Assembly (NCBI GenBank): GCA_007244375.1
Contig: SCVW01000048.1
Location: 1-64,000, forward strand
Length of the DNA: 64,000 nucleotides
Direction of reading: 5' to 3'
Source of the DNA: Smithella sp.
Lineage (GTDB): Bacteria > Desulfobacterota > Syntrophia > Syntrophales > Smithellaceae
Both the position numbers and the translations under genes were made by a program. Under the pieces are notes generated by a model, which saw only the letters and a list, made by a program, of their open reading frames with translations, did no database searches and was not told the DNA's origin. Below, in pieces: positions 26,777 through 35,142 of the stretch. The stretch's first letter is position 1. Every line of letters starts with the position of its first letter.

Positions 26777-27895
26777 TTACTGGCCGTCAAAGTTCACCAG
26801 TACTTTGCAGTTTTCCTCCAAAACCTTCTCCGGGGAATTTAGAAGATCACAAACTTGCTCCGGGCCATCGAGGATAGTAGTGACAGCGTCATCCAAGGAT
26901 AACCGCCCATTGCGACATAAAGTCAGAACTTTTGCAAACGCTCCGCCAAGATGCCCCCTTGACCCTGTTATAGAAACAGCGTTAGTAATCATGTGATCCA
27001 CTGCATCCAAAGTCAGAGGCTCACCGCTTCTGCCAAGAACAGCAACACGTCCATTGGCTTTTAATCTGCGGAATACCTTATTGATATTGTCCATGTTTCC
27101 GGAAGCTTCTATCACCACATCAATGGCAGACGGACCATTATTAAAAAATTCGTCAACATCGTAAATTTCGTCGCTCCATCGTCCGGCCAGCTTTCGCCGG
27201 AACGCAATCGGTTCAACCATGTGCACCTGGGACGCGCCGAAAATGTTTTTACTGAGCATTGCTGCAAAAAGACCAATGGGACCAGCGCCAAAAATGGCAA
27301 CTATATCTCCAGCTTTCAGGTGAGTTTTCTCACAGGCCACATAGGCGACACCAGCCGGTTCCACGCAAGTTGCTGTCCGACATCCTTTTTCGCTCTGTAC
27401 TATATCACTGACGTCGTGGCTAAGCATGGATGGAATGTCGACAATACTGCCGAAAAGTCCATCTTTCTCCAATCCCAACAGAAGCGCGTGACGGCATTGA
27501 TTAAAATCGCCCCGCCGGCACTCATCACAGTAATGGCAGACGATGATCGACTCAAATGTAACACATGCACCGGGCTGCACGTGGTTGACATGAGAGCCGA
27601 TCTCAAGAACCCTACCAATGCCTTCATGGCCTATAACCCTGCCTTCAACACCGATTTGAGCAGGTGCCGAACATCTGATATATCCTGTTTCCGGATGGGT
27701 GGTCACGAGATGCACATCAGTGCCGCACACACCTGCATACATCATTTTTACCCGGATTTCGTTCGGATGTAATGCCGGTAAGATTCGTGTCTCTATAGAT
27801 ACACGGGGATTCCTGTATCGCTGATGCGGTCCCGGTTGTACAATTTTCTTGATGGGGTCATCATCCACTTTAACCACAACCATTCTGGATTTCAT
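26777..27895 (-). CDS. Zinc-dependent alcohol/polyol dehydrogenase family protein
   Basis: A 372-residue medium-chain dehydrogenase. The catalytic-zinc region YAGVCGTDVH and GHEGIGRVLEIG are intact, the structural-zinc lobe has four cysteines (CHYCDECRRGDFNQC), and the cofactor fold is GDIVAIFGAGPIGLFAAML. The sequence is nearest threonine/sorbitol-type dehydrogenases. A long N-terminal extension (about 45 residues before the barrel) is unusual. It is the last gene of a four-gene cluster with a ligase, a carrier-acyltransferase and a methyltransferase, so it likely oxidises or reduces an intermediate of that pathway. An AAGGAG ribosome site precedes the ATG. Confidence 0.88.
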   Translation of the reverse strand: MKSRMVVVKVDDDPIKKIVQPGPHQRYRNPRVSIETRILPALHPNEIRVKMMYAGVCGTDVHLVTTHPETGYIRCSAPAQIGVEGRVIGHEGIGRVLEIGSHVNHVQPGACVTFESIIVCHYCDECRRGDFNQCRHALLLGLEKDGLFGSIVDIPSMLSHDVSDIVQSEKGCRTATCVEPAGVAYVACEKTHLKAGDIVAIFGAGPIGLFAAMLSKNIFGASQVHMVEPIAFRRKLAGRWSDEIYDVDEFFNNGPSAIDVVIEASGNMDNINKVFRRLKANGRVAVLGRSGEPLTLDAVDHMITNAVSITGSRGHLGGAFAKVLTLCRNGRLSLDDAVTTILDGPEQVCDLLNSPEKVLEENCKVLVNFDGQ

Positions 27896-27911
27896 AAGTT
27901 TACTCCTTGAT

Positions 27912-28916
27912 TTAAAGTCTAAACTCCATCAGCGTTTGTGGTGTCGGCGGGAGCTTCCTGGATTCCACGAGGTTCAATCCAACTTCTTTGGCCATCGCTT
28001 CGTATTCTTCGCAGATGTAAGCATCACCCCGGGGAGTGGTCGCCAGCATTAGAAAAGCGAAAGCAGCCTGTTCTGGAGGCGACACGCGGTCCGAGTCGGG
28101 CATTATGTCAATCACAAACACGGAGCCGGTGGATGACAAAGATTTTCTCGCCCTACCCATCATTTGAACGCATCCTTCCCGGTCAAAGTGGTGCAGAATA
28201 TTAGGCAGCAGAATAAGGTCATAGTTTTCACCCCAGTCGATCTTGAAAGCATCGCCGATGATGGTCTGATACCGCTCAGCTAGCCCTGCCGAAGCGGCAT
28301 TCTTTTTTGCTACTTCCAAGACGGCACCCCAGTCAATGGCAGTCACAAAGGCTTCAGATACGGCAGCAGCCGCTTCGATCCCGAACAGTCCGTGTCCAGC
28401 CGCAACATCCAGTATTTTGCGGGGTTTCATCCCTCTTCGGGCAATGTAAGCTGCGGTTCGTTTTGCTGTGACAGATGTAAAAGGAATCATCGCCAGGGCA
28501 AATTTGACCCAGACGGGGTTATCCGGTGACACATTGGTCATTCCAGAAGCACCTCCCGTCATGACATAAGACAACGGATCGTTCATGACCTGCGAGACAA
28601 TCTCCGGCGATGCGTAAAAGTCGATGATATCGGCCAGGCAATAAGGAGAACTCCTGTCAAGAAGTCTTTGTGCTTCTGCGGATAGGCAATAGAGGGCCGA
28701 TTCTTTTTCCAGCATCCCGATGATGCAAAGGAAGTCGCACAGTATGCGCACTCCGCGCGGCGCCGCACCGGTCATGTCTGAAATCTGCTCAGCGCTTAAA
28801 CGACTGTTGCCGATCTTTGTGAAAATATCCAGTTTAATCGCAGCCTGCAGAGCGGCCGTCTTTTGATAGGACAAGCAGATGTCGTACACCGGATTGTTTG
28901 AAATAATGTTCGTCAT
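27912..28916 (-). CDS. O-methyltransferase (hydroxyneurosporene/COMT-like)
   Basis: A 334-residue SAM-dependent methyltransferase with the two-domain form of the plant COMT/ChrH/CrtF group. The N-terminal winged-helix dimerisation domain spans about residues 1-100 (AALQAAIKLDIFTKIG, LSAEQISDMTGAAPRGVRIL). The Rossmann domain has motif I ILDVAAGHGLFGIEAAA, GDAFKIDWGENYDLILLPNILHHF and the later VIDIMPDSDR. Relatives methylate hydroxyl groups on small aromatic or isoprenoid molecules. The gene lies between the acyltransferase and dehydrogenase genes; its ribosome site is weak. Confidence 0.88.
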   Translation of the reverse strand: MTNIISNNPVYDICLSYQKTAALQAAIKLDIFTKIGNSRLSAEQISDMTGAAPRGVRILCDFLCIIGMLEKESALYCLSAEAQRLLDRSSPYCLADIIDFYASPEIVSQVMNDPLSYVMTGGASGMTNVSPDNPVWVKFALAMIPFTSVTAKRTAAYIARRGMKPRKILDVAAGHGLFGIEAAAAVSEAFVTAIDWGAVLEVAKKNAASAGLAERYQTIIGDAFKIDWGENYDLILLPNILHHFDREGCVQMMGRARKSLSSTGSVFVIDIMPDSDRVSPPEQAAFAFLMLATTPRGDAYICEEYEAMAKEVGLNLVESRKLPPTPQTLMEFRL

Positions 28917-29004
28917 ATGTCAGTGATTAATCCATTATTCAATTTTTACCGCGGGATCATGTGAATTGTTTTTTGTACAGGATCAATATATCCTTCTCTA
29001 ACGA

Positions 29005-30219
29005 CTATTCAATATCATTAAGCCTTGTTTTCTGCCAGCGGAATGTCATACCGGGAAGCAACTGGGGCCAGTGATCTACGTAGCTTTCAGCGTAATTGCG
29101 CAAAAGATCATCCACATTTACCTCTCCGGTTCCCTTTTGCACGGTATTAAGCGGCTCAAGGAATTCTACTTCAATGCGTCCGTCCGCATACAGATACGGA
29201 AACACCGGAATAAGCAGCGCACCAGTCTGTGCGGCAAGTTCGGCAGCACCGGCACGAAACGGGAAACGTCTACCGTAGCGCACCAGCGAAATTTTCTCCA
29301 CGCCGGACCTGCCGTCAGGGGCCACCCAGACTACTCCGCCTCTGGCCAATACATTTCGGCATTCCTGGAAGCGCCGGGTTAAAAAAACCATGGATTCTAC
29401 CCAGTCTAACGGAAAAAGAAAATCCGCTCCCAGAAAAATGCTTTCGGCAAACATGGGAGCGGTAATGAAGTCGCGCATCGCCGGAAAGAGGGCCCGTGTA
29501 TGAGGCAAAACAAGAATAACGCCGCGCTTTTCCTCCGCCGCACGCTGCAGATGAATCAACCCTTGGACACTTACCCACCGCTCACATGTATGCGGCTGTG
29601 CCATGAGAAATTCCCGAATGGCAAACCACAAGTTGGCCATGAGATTCCTGGTCATCAGATCGGATGCCTGATTCTTCTGGCCGGTCAGCTGAATCCATTT
29701 CTCGAAAACCACAATTTTTCGTCGCAGAAGGAAATGAAAATGAACCGGTGGCAGGGAAATCCAGAATTTTTGAAAACGTAAAAATGATTCATAGGACGGA
29801 GAAACCGGCGCAAACCATGGTGATTTGCTGATAATGAAATACTTGATTTTATGCAAAAGAGTTCTGATGTGCCAGGAAATAAAAGCCCGCAGGGGAAGCT
29901 GGGATCCTTTGTCATGATTTTCCAGTATTCCAGAGTCATCTGGAACAGATCCTGAAGGTTCGATTTCATCGGTCACCGAAATTTTCTTTAACAACAGCCG
30001 GATCGTACCTGTTTCGAAGAATATTGACGGTTCCAATGCACTTCCTGTCAATGCTTCAAATTCCTGCAAGACTTCCATCGCGAGCAGTGAATCCCCGCCG
30101 CACTCAAAAAAGTCATCGTCAACTGTCAGGTCGTCCTTTTTCAGCACTCGTCTCCAGATATTCAGAAGCTCTTTTTCTAGGTCGACCCCGATCATGTTTT
30201 CCTGCTCTTTACCGTTCAT
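29005..30219 (-). CDS. Carrier-protein domain fused to LpxL-like acyltransferase
   Basis: A 404-residue two-domain protein. Residues about 10-80 form an NRPS-style phosphopantetheine carrier domain (DDFFECGGDSLLAMEVL, Ser44 as attachment site). Residues about 150-395 resemble LpxL/HtrB-type lysophospholipid acyltransferases: GVILVLPHTRALFPAMRDF, GGVVWVAPDGRSGVEKISL, RFPFRAGAAELAAQTGALLIPVF. In LpxL proteins the His is followed five residues later by an acidic residue; here His240 is followed by TRALF, so the catalytic pair may differ. The ATG overlaps the upstream ligase stop (ATGA). A carrier fused to an acyltransferase suggests the ligase loads a substrate that is then transferred to an acceptor. 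Confidence 0.85.
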   Translation of the reverse strand: MNGKEQENMIGVDLEKELLNIWRRVLKKDDLTVDDDFFECGGDSLLAMEVLQEFEALTGSALEPSIFFETGTIRLLLKKISVTDEIEPSGSVPDDSGILENHDKGSQLPLRAFISWHIRTLLHKIKYFIISKSPWFAPVSPSYESFLRFQKFWISLPPVHFHFLLRRKIVVFEKWIQLTGQKNQASDLMTRNLMANLWFAIREFLMAQPHTCERWVSVQGLIHLQRAAEEKRGVILVLPHTRALFPAMRDFITAPMFAESIFLGADFLFPLDWVESMVFLTRRFQECRNVLARGGVVWVAPDGRSGVEKISLVRYGRRFPFRAGAAELAAQTGALLIPVFPYLYADGRIEVEFLEPLNTVQKGTGEVNVDDLLRNYAESYVDHWPQLLPGMTFRWQKTRLNDIE

Positions 30220-31739
30220 GTAATCAAATCTCTTAGTCTTCTGCGTAGCGCCTTACCACTCTGGCCTTTCGGTATGCTCTCCATAAAATGGACCCGTCTG
30301 GGTATTTTATTCCAAGACACGTAATCCCTCATAAATCGGCGAAAATCATCAGACGACAGAGTCACTCCCGGCCGTAACACCACGGCAAGGGCCACGTCTT
30401 CACCGAGGCGGGGATGGGGAATGGAAAAAGCCACAGCTTCCGCAACGGCTGGATGCTTCAAAATAACGGCTTCAACTTCAGCCGGCGATATTTTTTCACC
30501 GCCACGGTTAATGAGTTCATTGATTCTTCCGTGAAGGGTTAAAAAACCCTCATCGTCAAAACTGCCAATGTCTCCCGTATGAAACCAGCCATCGGAGAAA
30601 GCCGCCTGATTTAATTCTTGGCCGTTTAAGTATTCTTTCATGACATTCGGACCCCGAACCAAGATTTCGCCCTCATGACCCGCTGGCAGGTTTTTTCCAT
30701 CAGATCCGACAACCATCACGGTATCGGAGGGTGGAATCCCGACTGTACCCGGTTTTCTGGGACCAGGCAGGGGCAGGTTGGTGGAAATCTGACTGGCCTC
30801 TGTCATGCCGTAGTGTTCAAGAACAGGAATGTTCAGCGCCTGTTCGAGGCCGGATCTCACATATTCCGGCAGTGGCGCTCCGCCGCAACCGGCCAGTCTG
30901 AGCTTATGCGCAAGACCCGATGATGACACAGTAAGTTTTTCATAAATGGCCAAATGGACCGTGGGAGATGTTGAATACCATGTCGGTTTTAAAGTCTCAA
31001 ACCACTCGGAAACATTCAAAGCGGTCAGGCTCGAAGGGAAAGCCACACTGCCGCCGGAAAGCAACGGTGCCAGAATCGTAAACGTCAGGCCATGGCTGTA
31101 ATAAGGGGGTACAACGCTCAGGCAACGGTCTTTTTTCCCGAGATTAAACCACTGGGCGGTACGTTTTGCGGCAGCCAACAAACCACTGTGAAGGCATGGA
31201 ACCAGTTTTGGTTCCGCCGTGGTGCCGGAAGTCTGAAAAATAACAGCTACCTCACCCGGCGTGGCATTTTTCATTTGATCGCAACATGAAAGCGATGAGG
31301 CAGACATTGAAAACGTCAGTTCACTTTTCCCCTGCGGCATCAATTCGATGACGGCAATTCCCAGCTTTTCCGCAACAGCGCGGGCTGCACTTTGCTCTCC
31401 CGCAGAGACGCAAACCGCATTCACATCCAGAAGCCTGAGCCGCATTTCAATTTCCGCCGCTGTCAGATTATGGTCCAAGGGAACAGCCGCCGCAAAACAC
31501 GCAACCGCTATGATTGCCAGTGAAGCCGGTGCGGCATCTTTTATGGCAATTGCAATGCGGGCGGAATTTCCGAATCCCGATTTACTCAACATGCCGGCAG
31601 CCAGGTCGATCTGCCGGATCAGCTGAGAATAGGACAGTGGGTTGTATTTAGAAGAAACAATAGCAATGGCTGCCGGATCTATGAAAGCATAGTGTTTTAT
31701 TACTTGTTCAATCCTGTCGTTCGGCAAACAATCATTCAT
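30216..31739 (-). CDS. AMP-dependent acyl-CoA/aryl ligase (ANL superfamily)
   Basis: A 507-residue adenylate-forming enzyme, full length. It shows the P-loop VIFQTSGTTAEPKLVP (about residue 165), LEHYGMTEASQ, GWFHTGDIGSFDDEGFL with the ribose-binding Asp, RINELINRGGEKISPAEVEA as the hinge, and the C-terminal catalytic Lys in PKGQSGKALRRRL. The sequence is nearest FadD/Pcs60-like acyl-CoA ligases. Since the next gene begins with a carrier domain and the genes overlap, its acyl- or aryl-adenylate is probably loaded onto that carrier. It is first in the four-gene cluster and has no recognised promoter. Confidence 0.9.
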   Translation of the reverse strand: MNDCLPNDRIEQVIKHYAFIDPAAIAIVSSKYNPLSYSQLIRQIDLAAGMLSKSGFGNSARIAIAIKDAAPASLAIIAVACFAAAVPLDHNLTAAEIEMRLRLLDVNAVCVSAGEQSAARAVAEKLGIAVIELMPQGKSELTFSMSASSLSCCDQMKNATPGEVAVIFQTSGTTAEPKLVPCLHSGLLAAAKRTAQWFNLGKKDRCLSVVPPYYSHGLTFTILAPLLSGGSVAFPSSLTALNVSEWFETLKPTWYSTSPTVHLAIYEKLTVSSSGLAHKLRLAGCGGAPLPEYVRSGLEQALNIPVLEHYGMTEASQISTNLPLPGPRKPGTVGIPPSDTVMVVGSDGKNLPAGHEGEILVRGPNVMKEYLNGQELNQAAFSDGWFHTGDIGSFDDEGFLTLHGRINELINRGGEKISPAEVEAVILKHPAVAEAVAFSIPHPRLGEDVALAVVLRPGVTLSSDDFRRFMRDYVSWNKIPRRVHFMESIPKGQSGKALRRRLRDLIT

Positions 31740-31828
31740 ACGTCTTTAAAGATTTATTCCTCAGTCGTCAATTAATGTCCCTATGCTTCAATTTTCCCCC
31801 TATCAGCGTACAAGTCTAATAGGTTAGC

Positions 31829-33007
31829 CTAGTGGTGAAACAGACGCAGACCACAGAAGGCCATCACAATTCCATATTTGTTGCAGGTGTCAATGACCTG
31901 ATGGTCGCGAATGGAACCACCCGGCTCGACAATGGCGGTCACGCCGCTGCGGCGGGCACGCTCAATGTTGTCGCCGAACGGGAAAAACGCGTCACTACCC
32001 AGGCAAACACCGGTGACCTTGCTCAGCCATTTCTGCTTTTGAGCTTTGCTCAAGGGTTTAGGTTGTTTCGTAAATGTTTCCGCCCACACGTCATTGCCGA
32101 TTACGTCTTCCGGTGTATCACCAAGGTAAACGTCAATGGCATTGTCGCGGTTGGGTTTGGCAACATCGTCGCGGAAAGGCAGATTCAAAACTTTGGGCAT
32201 ATGGCGCAGTTGCCAGTTATCGGCCTTCTGGCCGGCAAGTCTTGTGCAGTGGATACGACTTTGCTGTCCTGCACCCACTCCGATAACCTGGCCGTCCTGA
32301 ACATAACACACGCTGTTGGACTGTGTATATTTCAAGGTAATTAATGCAACAATCAGGTCGCGTTTTTGCGCATCGGTCAGTGTTTTGTTTTCGGTTACTA
32401 TATTTTCCAGCATGCTGTTGTCGATCTTCAGACTGTTACGACCCTGCTCGAAGGTAATGCCATAAACCTGCTTATGTTCCAGAGAAACAGGCATGTAGTC
32501 GGATTCGATTCTGACCACATTGTAATTGCCATTTTTTTTGGATTTCAGAATTTCCAACGCTTCCGGATTATAGCCCGGAGCGATGACGCCGTCGGTAACT
32601 TCATTCTTGATAATCTTTGCCGTGGAAACGTCGCATATGTCGGAAAGCGCTATCCAGTCGCCGAAACTGCTCATGCGATCGGCGCCGCGGGCGCGGGCGT
32701 AGGCACAGGCGAGAGGAGAAAGCTTTGCTTTGGGATCGACGTGATACATCTTGCGCAGAACTCTATCGAGTGGAAATCCCAAAGCCGCGCCGGCTGGAGA
32801 AACATGCTTAAAAGAGGCCGCCGCAACCATGCCGGTATTTTCTTTTAATTCCTTAACCAGCTGCCAACTGTTGAGCGCGTCCAGAAAATTTATATAGCCG
32901 GGTTTGCCGTTTAATACATCTACAGGCAGATTAGCGCCGTCCACCATAAAGATTCTGGCTGGCTTTTGATTGGGATTGCAGCCATATTTCAGTTGTATTT
33001 CGTTCAT
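31829..33007 (-). CDS. AICAR transformylase, stand-alone
   Basis: A 392-residue protein equal to the formyltransferase part of PurH, without the N-terminal IMP cyclohydrolase (MGS-like) domain. It transfers a formyl group from 10-formyl-THF to AICAR. Visible motifs are LKYGCNPNQKPA at the start, ASFKHVSPAGAALG with the catalytic Lys-His, YTQSNSVCYV, VIGVGAGQQSRIHC, and the closing GSDAFFPFGDNIERA, EPGGSIRDHQVIDT. It is 3 nt downstream of a PurO-type cyclohydrolase on the same strand, and together they replace bifunctional PurH. The 3' end is duplicated at 26515-26722. Confidence 0.93.
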   Translation of the reverse strand: MNEIQLKYGCNPNQKPARIFMVDGANLPVDVLNGKPGYINFLDALNSWQLVKELKENTGMVAAASFKHVSPAGAALGFPLDRVLRKMYHVDPKAKLSPLACAYARARGADRMSSFGDWIALSDICDVSTAKIIKNEVTDGVIAPGYNPEALEILKSKKNGNYNVVRIESDYMPVSLEHKQVYGITFEQGRNSLKIDNSMLENIVTENKTLTDAQKRDLIVALITLKYTQSNSVCYVQDGQVIGVGAGQQSRIHCTRLAGQKADNWQLRHMPKVLNLPFRDDVAKPNRDNAIDVYLGDTPEDVIGNDVWAETFTKQPKPLSKAQKQKWLSKVTGVCLGSDAFFPFGDNIERARRSGVTAIVEPGGSIRDHQVIDTCNKYGIVMAFCGLRLFHH

Positions 33008-33010
33008 CCG

Positions 33011-33742
33011 TTATTCCTCCACTGCTTTATATTTGTTGATGATAATGTCTTTGTAAGTTTGGGTCTTAAGATCGATGGCGCGCACGAACAAGCTGACTTT
33101 ATTGTCTTCGTTCAGCGAGGCCCAGAGTTTCGCGGCGTACTTGTCAGGATCTTTCTCGTCTATCGTGACACGCAGAGGCTCGCCCGCGAAACTGGGAATC
33201 GGCGTACCGTTGCACTTATACGTGCTGATAAAATGTCCGTCTCCGGCCACAGGCTGCGCGTAATCAAAAGTAAAGCGTTGTACGCTCTTTTCATTTCCGT
33301 CGCAGCTCTTTAATATGCTGAGCTTATAGCCGCCGGTGCGCATATCCACCACACCGGAAATGCGCGGCGTCCAATTGGGACCGTCATCCTCAAAAGTACG
33401 TGTATTCAGCGCGGCCTCAAAATTGAATCCCTGAAATTCATTGCGGGACATAAAATCATAGATGGTATTGGTCTGGTCGCCGTTGGTAACAATCGTTGTC
33501 TTTTCAAATGTTAAGACAGGATTGTAAATAATCAAATGTGGGTCGGTCATTTTGGAAGGATCGGCTGCTTTGGTACGAATACCACCTTCAATGGGATCAA
33601 ATACACGGTTGCGGCTGTTGGTGCTGCGTCCCATGATAAAGTAGCCAATCATGGCTTTGCTGCCGTCCGGAGTTTTTCCGATACAAATGCCACGTCCCGG
33701 ATATTCGTTCCCTGCCAAATATTCGTATAAGTTTATTTTCAT
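33011..33742 (-). CDS. PurO-like IMP cyclohydrolase
   Basis: A 243-residue member of the IMP cyclohydrolase family first known in archaea (PF07826). It would close the ring of FAICAR to give IMP. Seen are YLAGNEYPGRGICIG, MIGYFIMGRSTNSRNRVF and GGIRTKAADPSKMTDPHLI near the N-terminus, and TNTIYDFMSRNEF. Pairing with a stand-alone AICAR transformylase downstream supports the role. The ATG at 33742 has an AAGGAGA site and a consensus promoter upstream. It is not homologous to the PurH cyclohydrolase domain. Confidence 0.88.
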   Translation of the reverse strand: MKINLYEYLAGNEYPGRGICIGKTPDGSKAMIGYFIMGRSTNSRNRVFDPIEGGIRTKAADPSKMTDPHLIIYNPVLTFEKTTIVTNGDQTNTIYDFMSRNEFQGFNFEAALNTRTFEDDGPNWTPRISGVVDMRTGGYKLSILKSCDGNEKSVQRFTFDYAQPVAGDGHFISTYKCNGTPIPSFAGEPLRVTIDEKDPDKYAAKLWASLNEDNKVSLFVRAIDLKTQTYKDIIINKYKAVEE

Positions 33743-33792
33743 TATTGCATTTCTCCTTGATGTTGAATGAGAGATAATTTTTTTGTGGCGAA

Positions 33793-33821
33793 AGTATATG
33801 TAGAGAAGTTTCTTATGTCAA
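33793..33821 (-). promoter_or_regulatory. Promoter of the PurO-AICAR transformylase operon
   Basis: On the minus strand TTGACA (33816-33821), 17 bp, TATACT (33793-33798), about 50 nt before the start codon. No PurR-like palindrome was recognised. Confidence 0.72.
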
Positions 33822-33924
33822 CTGGATTTGGATAGAAAATCATTTCCATCTTGCAAATACTGACCCAATACGTTAGATATACGCAAATTTAAACAACAAT
33901 ACTACCAATATGCAAGGAGCTGGC

Positions 33925-34446
33925 ATGAAAGAAAAAAGCGCCAAGAAAAACATACTGGTCAGCGTGGTTATGGGCAGCGATTCAGACTTGCCCATCATGA
34001 CTGAAGCGACAAAAATGCTGGAAGAATTCGGCATTGGTTATGAACTAATTCTGACTTCAGCGCATCGCACGCCTCAGCGAACGACAAAGTTTGCTGTTTC
34101 TGCTGCCGGACGAGGAATAAAAGTAATTATTGTCGGGGCGGGAGCGGCCGCTCATTTGGCTGGTGTAATTGCTTCACAGACAACTCTGCCGGTCATTGGT
34201 GTTCCTATTAACGCAACCTCGCTGAATGGTCTTGATGCTTTGCTTTCCACCGTGCAGATGCCCGGCGGAATTCCGGTAGCAACAATGGCTATCGGCAAAG
34301 CCGGCGCCAAGAACGCTGCTTTGTTTGCCGCGCGCATTCTCGCTCTTGACGATAAAGAGCTCAGCGCCAAACTTTCTTCATACATTAAGAAGATGGCAAA
34401 AGAAGTAGAAAAAAAGCAGGCAAATCTGACATGCCCGAAATCCTGA
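33925..34446 (+). CDS. purE: N5-carboxyaminoimidazole ribonucleotide mutase
   Basis: A 173-residue class I PurE, which moves the carboxylate of N5-CAIR to give CAIR. It has [12 protein letters not shown] near the start, [28 protein letters not shown] and [20 protein letters not shown], all family hallmarks. The ATG at 33925 follows AAGGAGCTGGC, so it is preferred over the ATG at 33910 that overlaps the ribosome site. It is divergent from the PurO operon, sharing a 180-bp promoter region, and overlaps tsaC by 16 nt. Confidence 0.95.
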   Translation: MKEKSAKKNILVSVVMGSDSDLPIMTEATKMLEEFGIGYELILTSAHRTPQRTTKFAVSAAGRGIKVIIVGAGAAAHLAGVIASQTTLPVIGVPINATSLNGLDALLSTVQMPGGIPVATMAIGKAGAKNAALFAARILALDDKELSAKLSSYIKKMAKEVEKKQANLTCPKS

Positions 34447-35063
34447 AACCGGACGCAAATAGTTCTGAAAAAAAAGTCCTTGCCAGAGCAGTAAAAATTT
34501 TAGCTGAAGGAGGCGTTATCGCTTATCCGACGGAAACATTTTACGGACTGGGTGCTGACGCGACAAATGATAAAGCTATCGAAAAAATTTTTTCCGTCAA
34601 AGGAAGAGATTTCCGAAACCCGATCTCCCTGATTATCTGCAAAGCCGATGAAATTAATCCTCTCGTCAAACTTATCCCTGACCCGGCACACAAGTTAATG
34701 GCCGCTTTCTGGCCGGGCGCGCTGACGATAATTTTTTCGGCCTCGGATATAATATCACCGATGCTTACCGCCGGAACAGGTAAAATCGGTTTGCGCGTCT
34801 CGAGCCATCCGCTTGCCCAGGCCGTCGCTCAAAAACTTAAGAAACCGCTTACGGCGACAAGCGCCAATCTTTCCGGCGCTCCGGAATGTTCAACAGCGTC
34901 CGAGGTTATCAAACAAATAGGCGATAAACTTGATGCGATATTGGATTGGGGCAAAACGCATGGAGACAAAACTTCCACTATTGTCGATGTTACCGTCGAT
35001 CCGCCCATCATCCTGCGCGAAGGAGCGATAAGCCGCCAAGCAATTAAAAAATATATTGGCTGA
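34431..35063 (+). CDS. tsaC: Threonylcarbamoyl-AMP synthase (Sua5/YciO/YrdC family)
   Basis: A 210-residue YrdC-domain protein that makes threonylcarbamoyl-AMP for the t6A tRNA modification. Seen are [32 protein letters not shown] (Lys/Arg substrate loop), [32 protein letters not shown] and [20 protein letters not shown]. It lacks the extra Sua5 C-terminal domain. It overlaps the end of purE, so the two are translationally coupled. The exact TsaC versus YciO assignment is not certain from sequence alone. Confidence 0.9.
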   Translation: MPEILKPDANSSEKKVLARAVKILAEGGVIAYPTETFYGLGADATNDKAIEKIFSVKGRDFRNPISLIICKADEINPLVKLIPDPAHKLMAAFWPGALTIIFSASDIISPMLTAGTGKIGLRVSSHPLAQAVAQKLKKPLTATSANLSGAPECSTASEVIKQIGDKLDAILDWGKTHGDKTSTIVDVTVDPPIILREGAISRQAIKKYIG

Positions 35064-35142
35064 CACTCAGTATAAAAGAAATTTGTTATTCAACTTTATC
35101 CGGCTCCGGGACTGCAATTCATTCATATTCAGAATTTTCTTA

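Noticed and set aside
31832-32344. Plus-strand reading frame antisense to the AICAR transformylase, with a like frame at 26509-26751
   Set aside because: The two look like homologous proteins only because the underlying minus-strand gene end is duplicated; the coding sense is minus.
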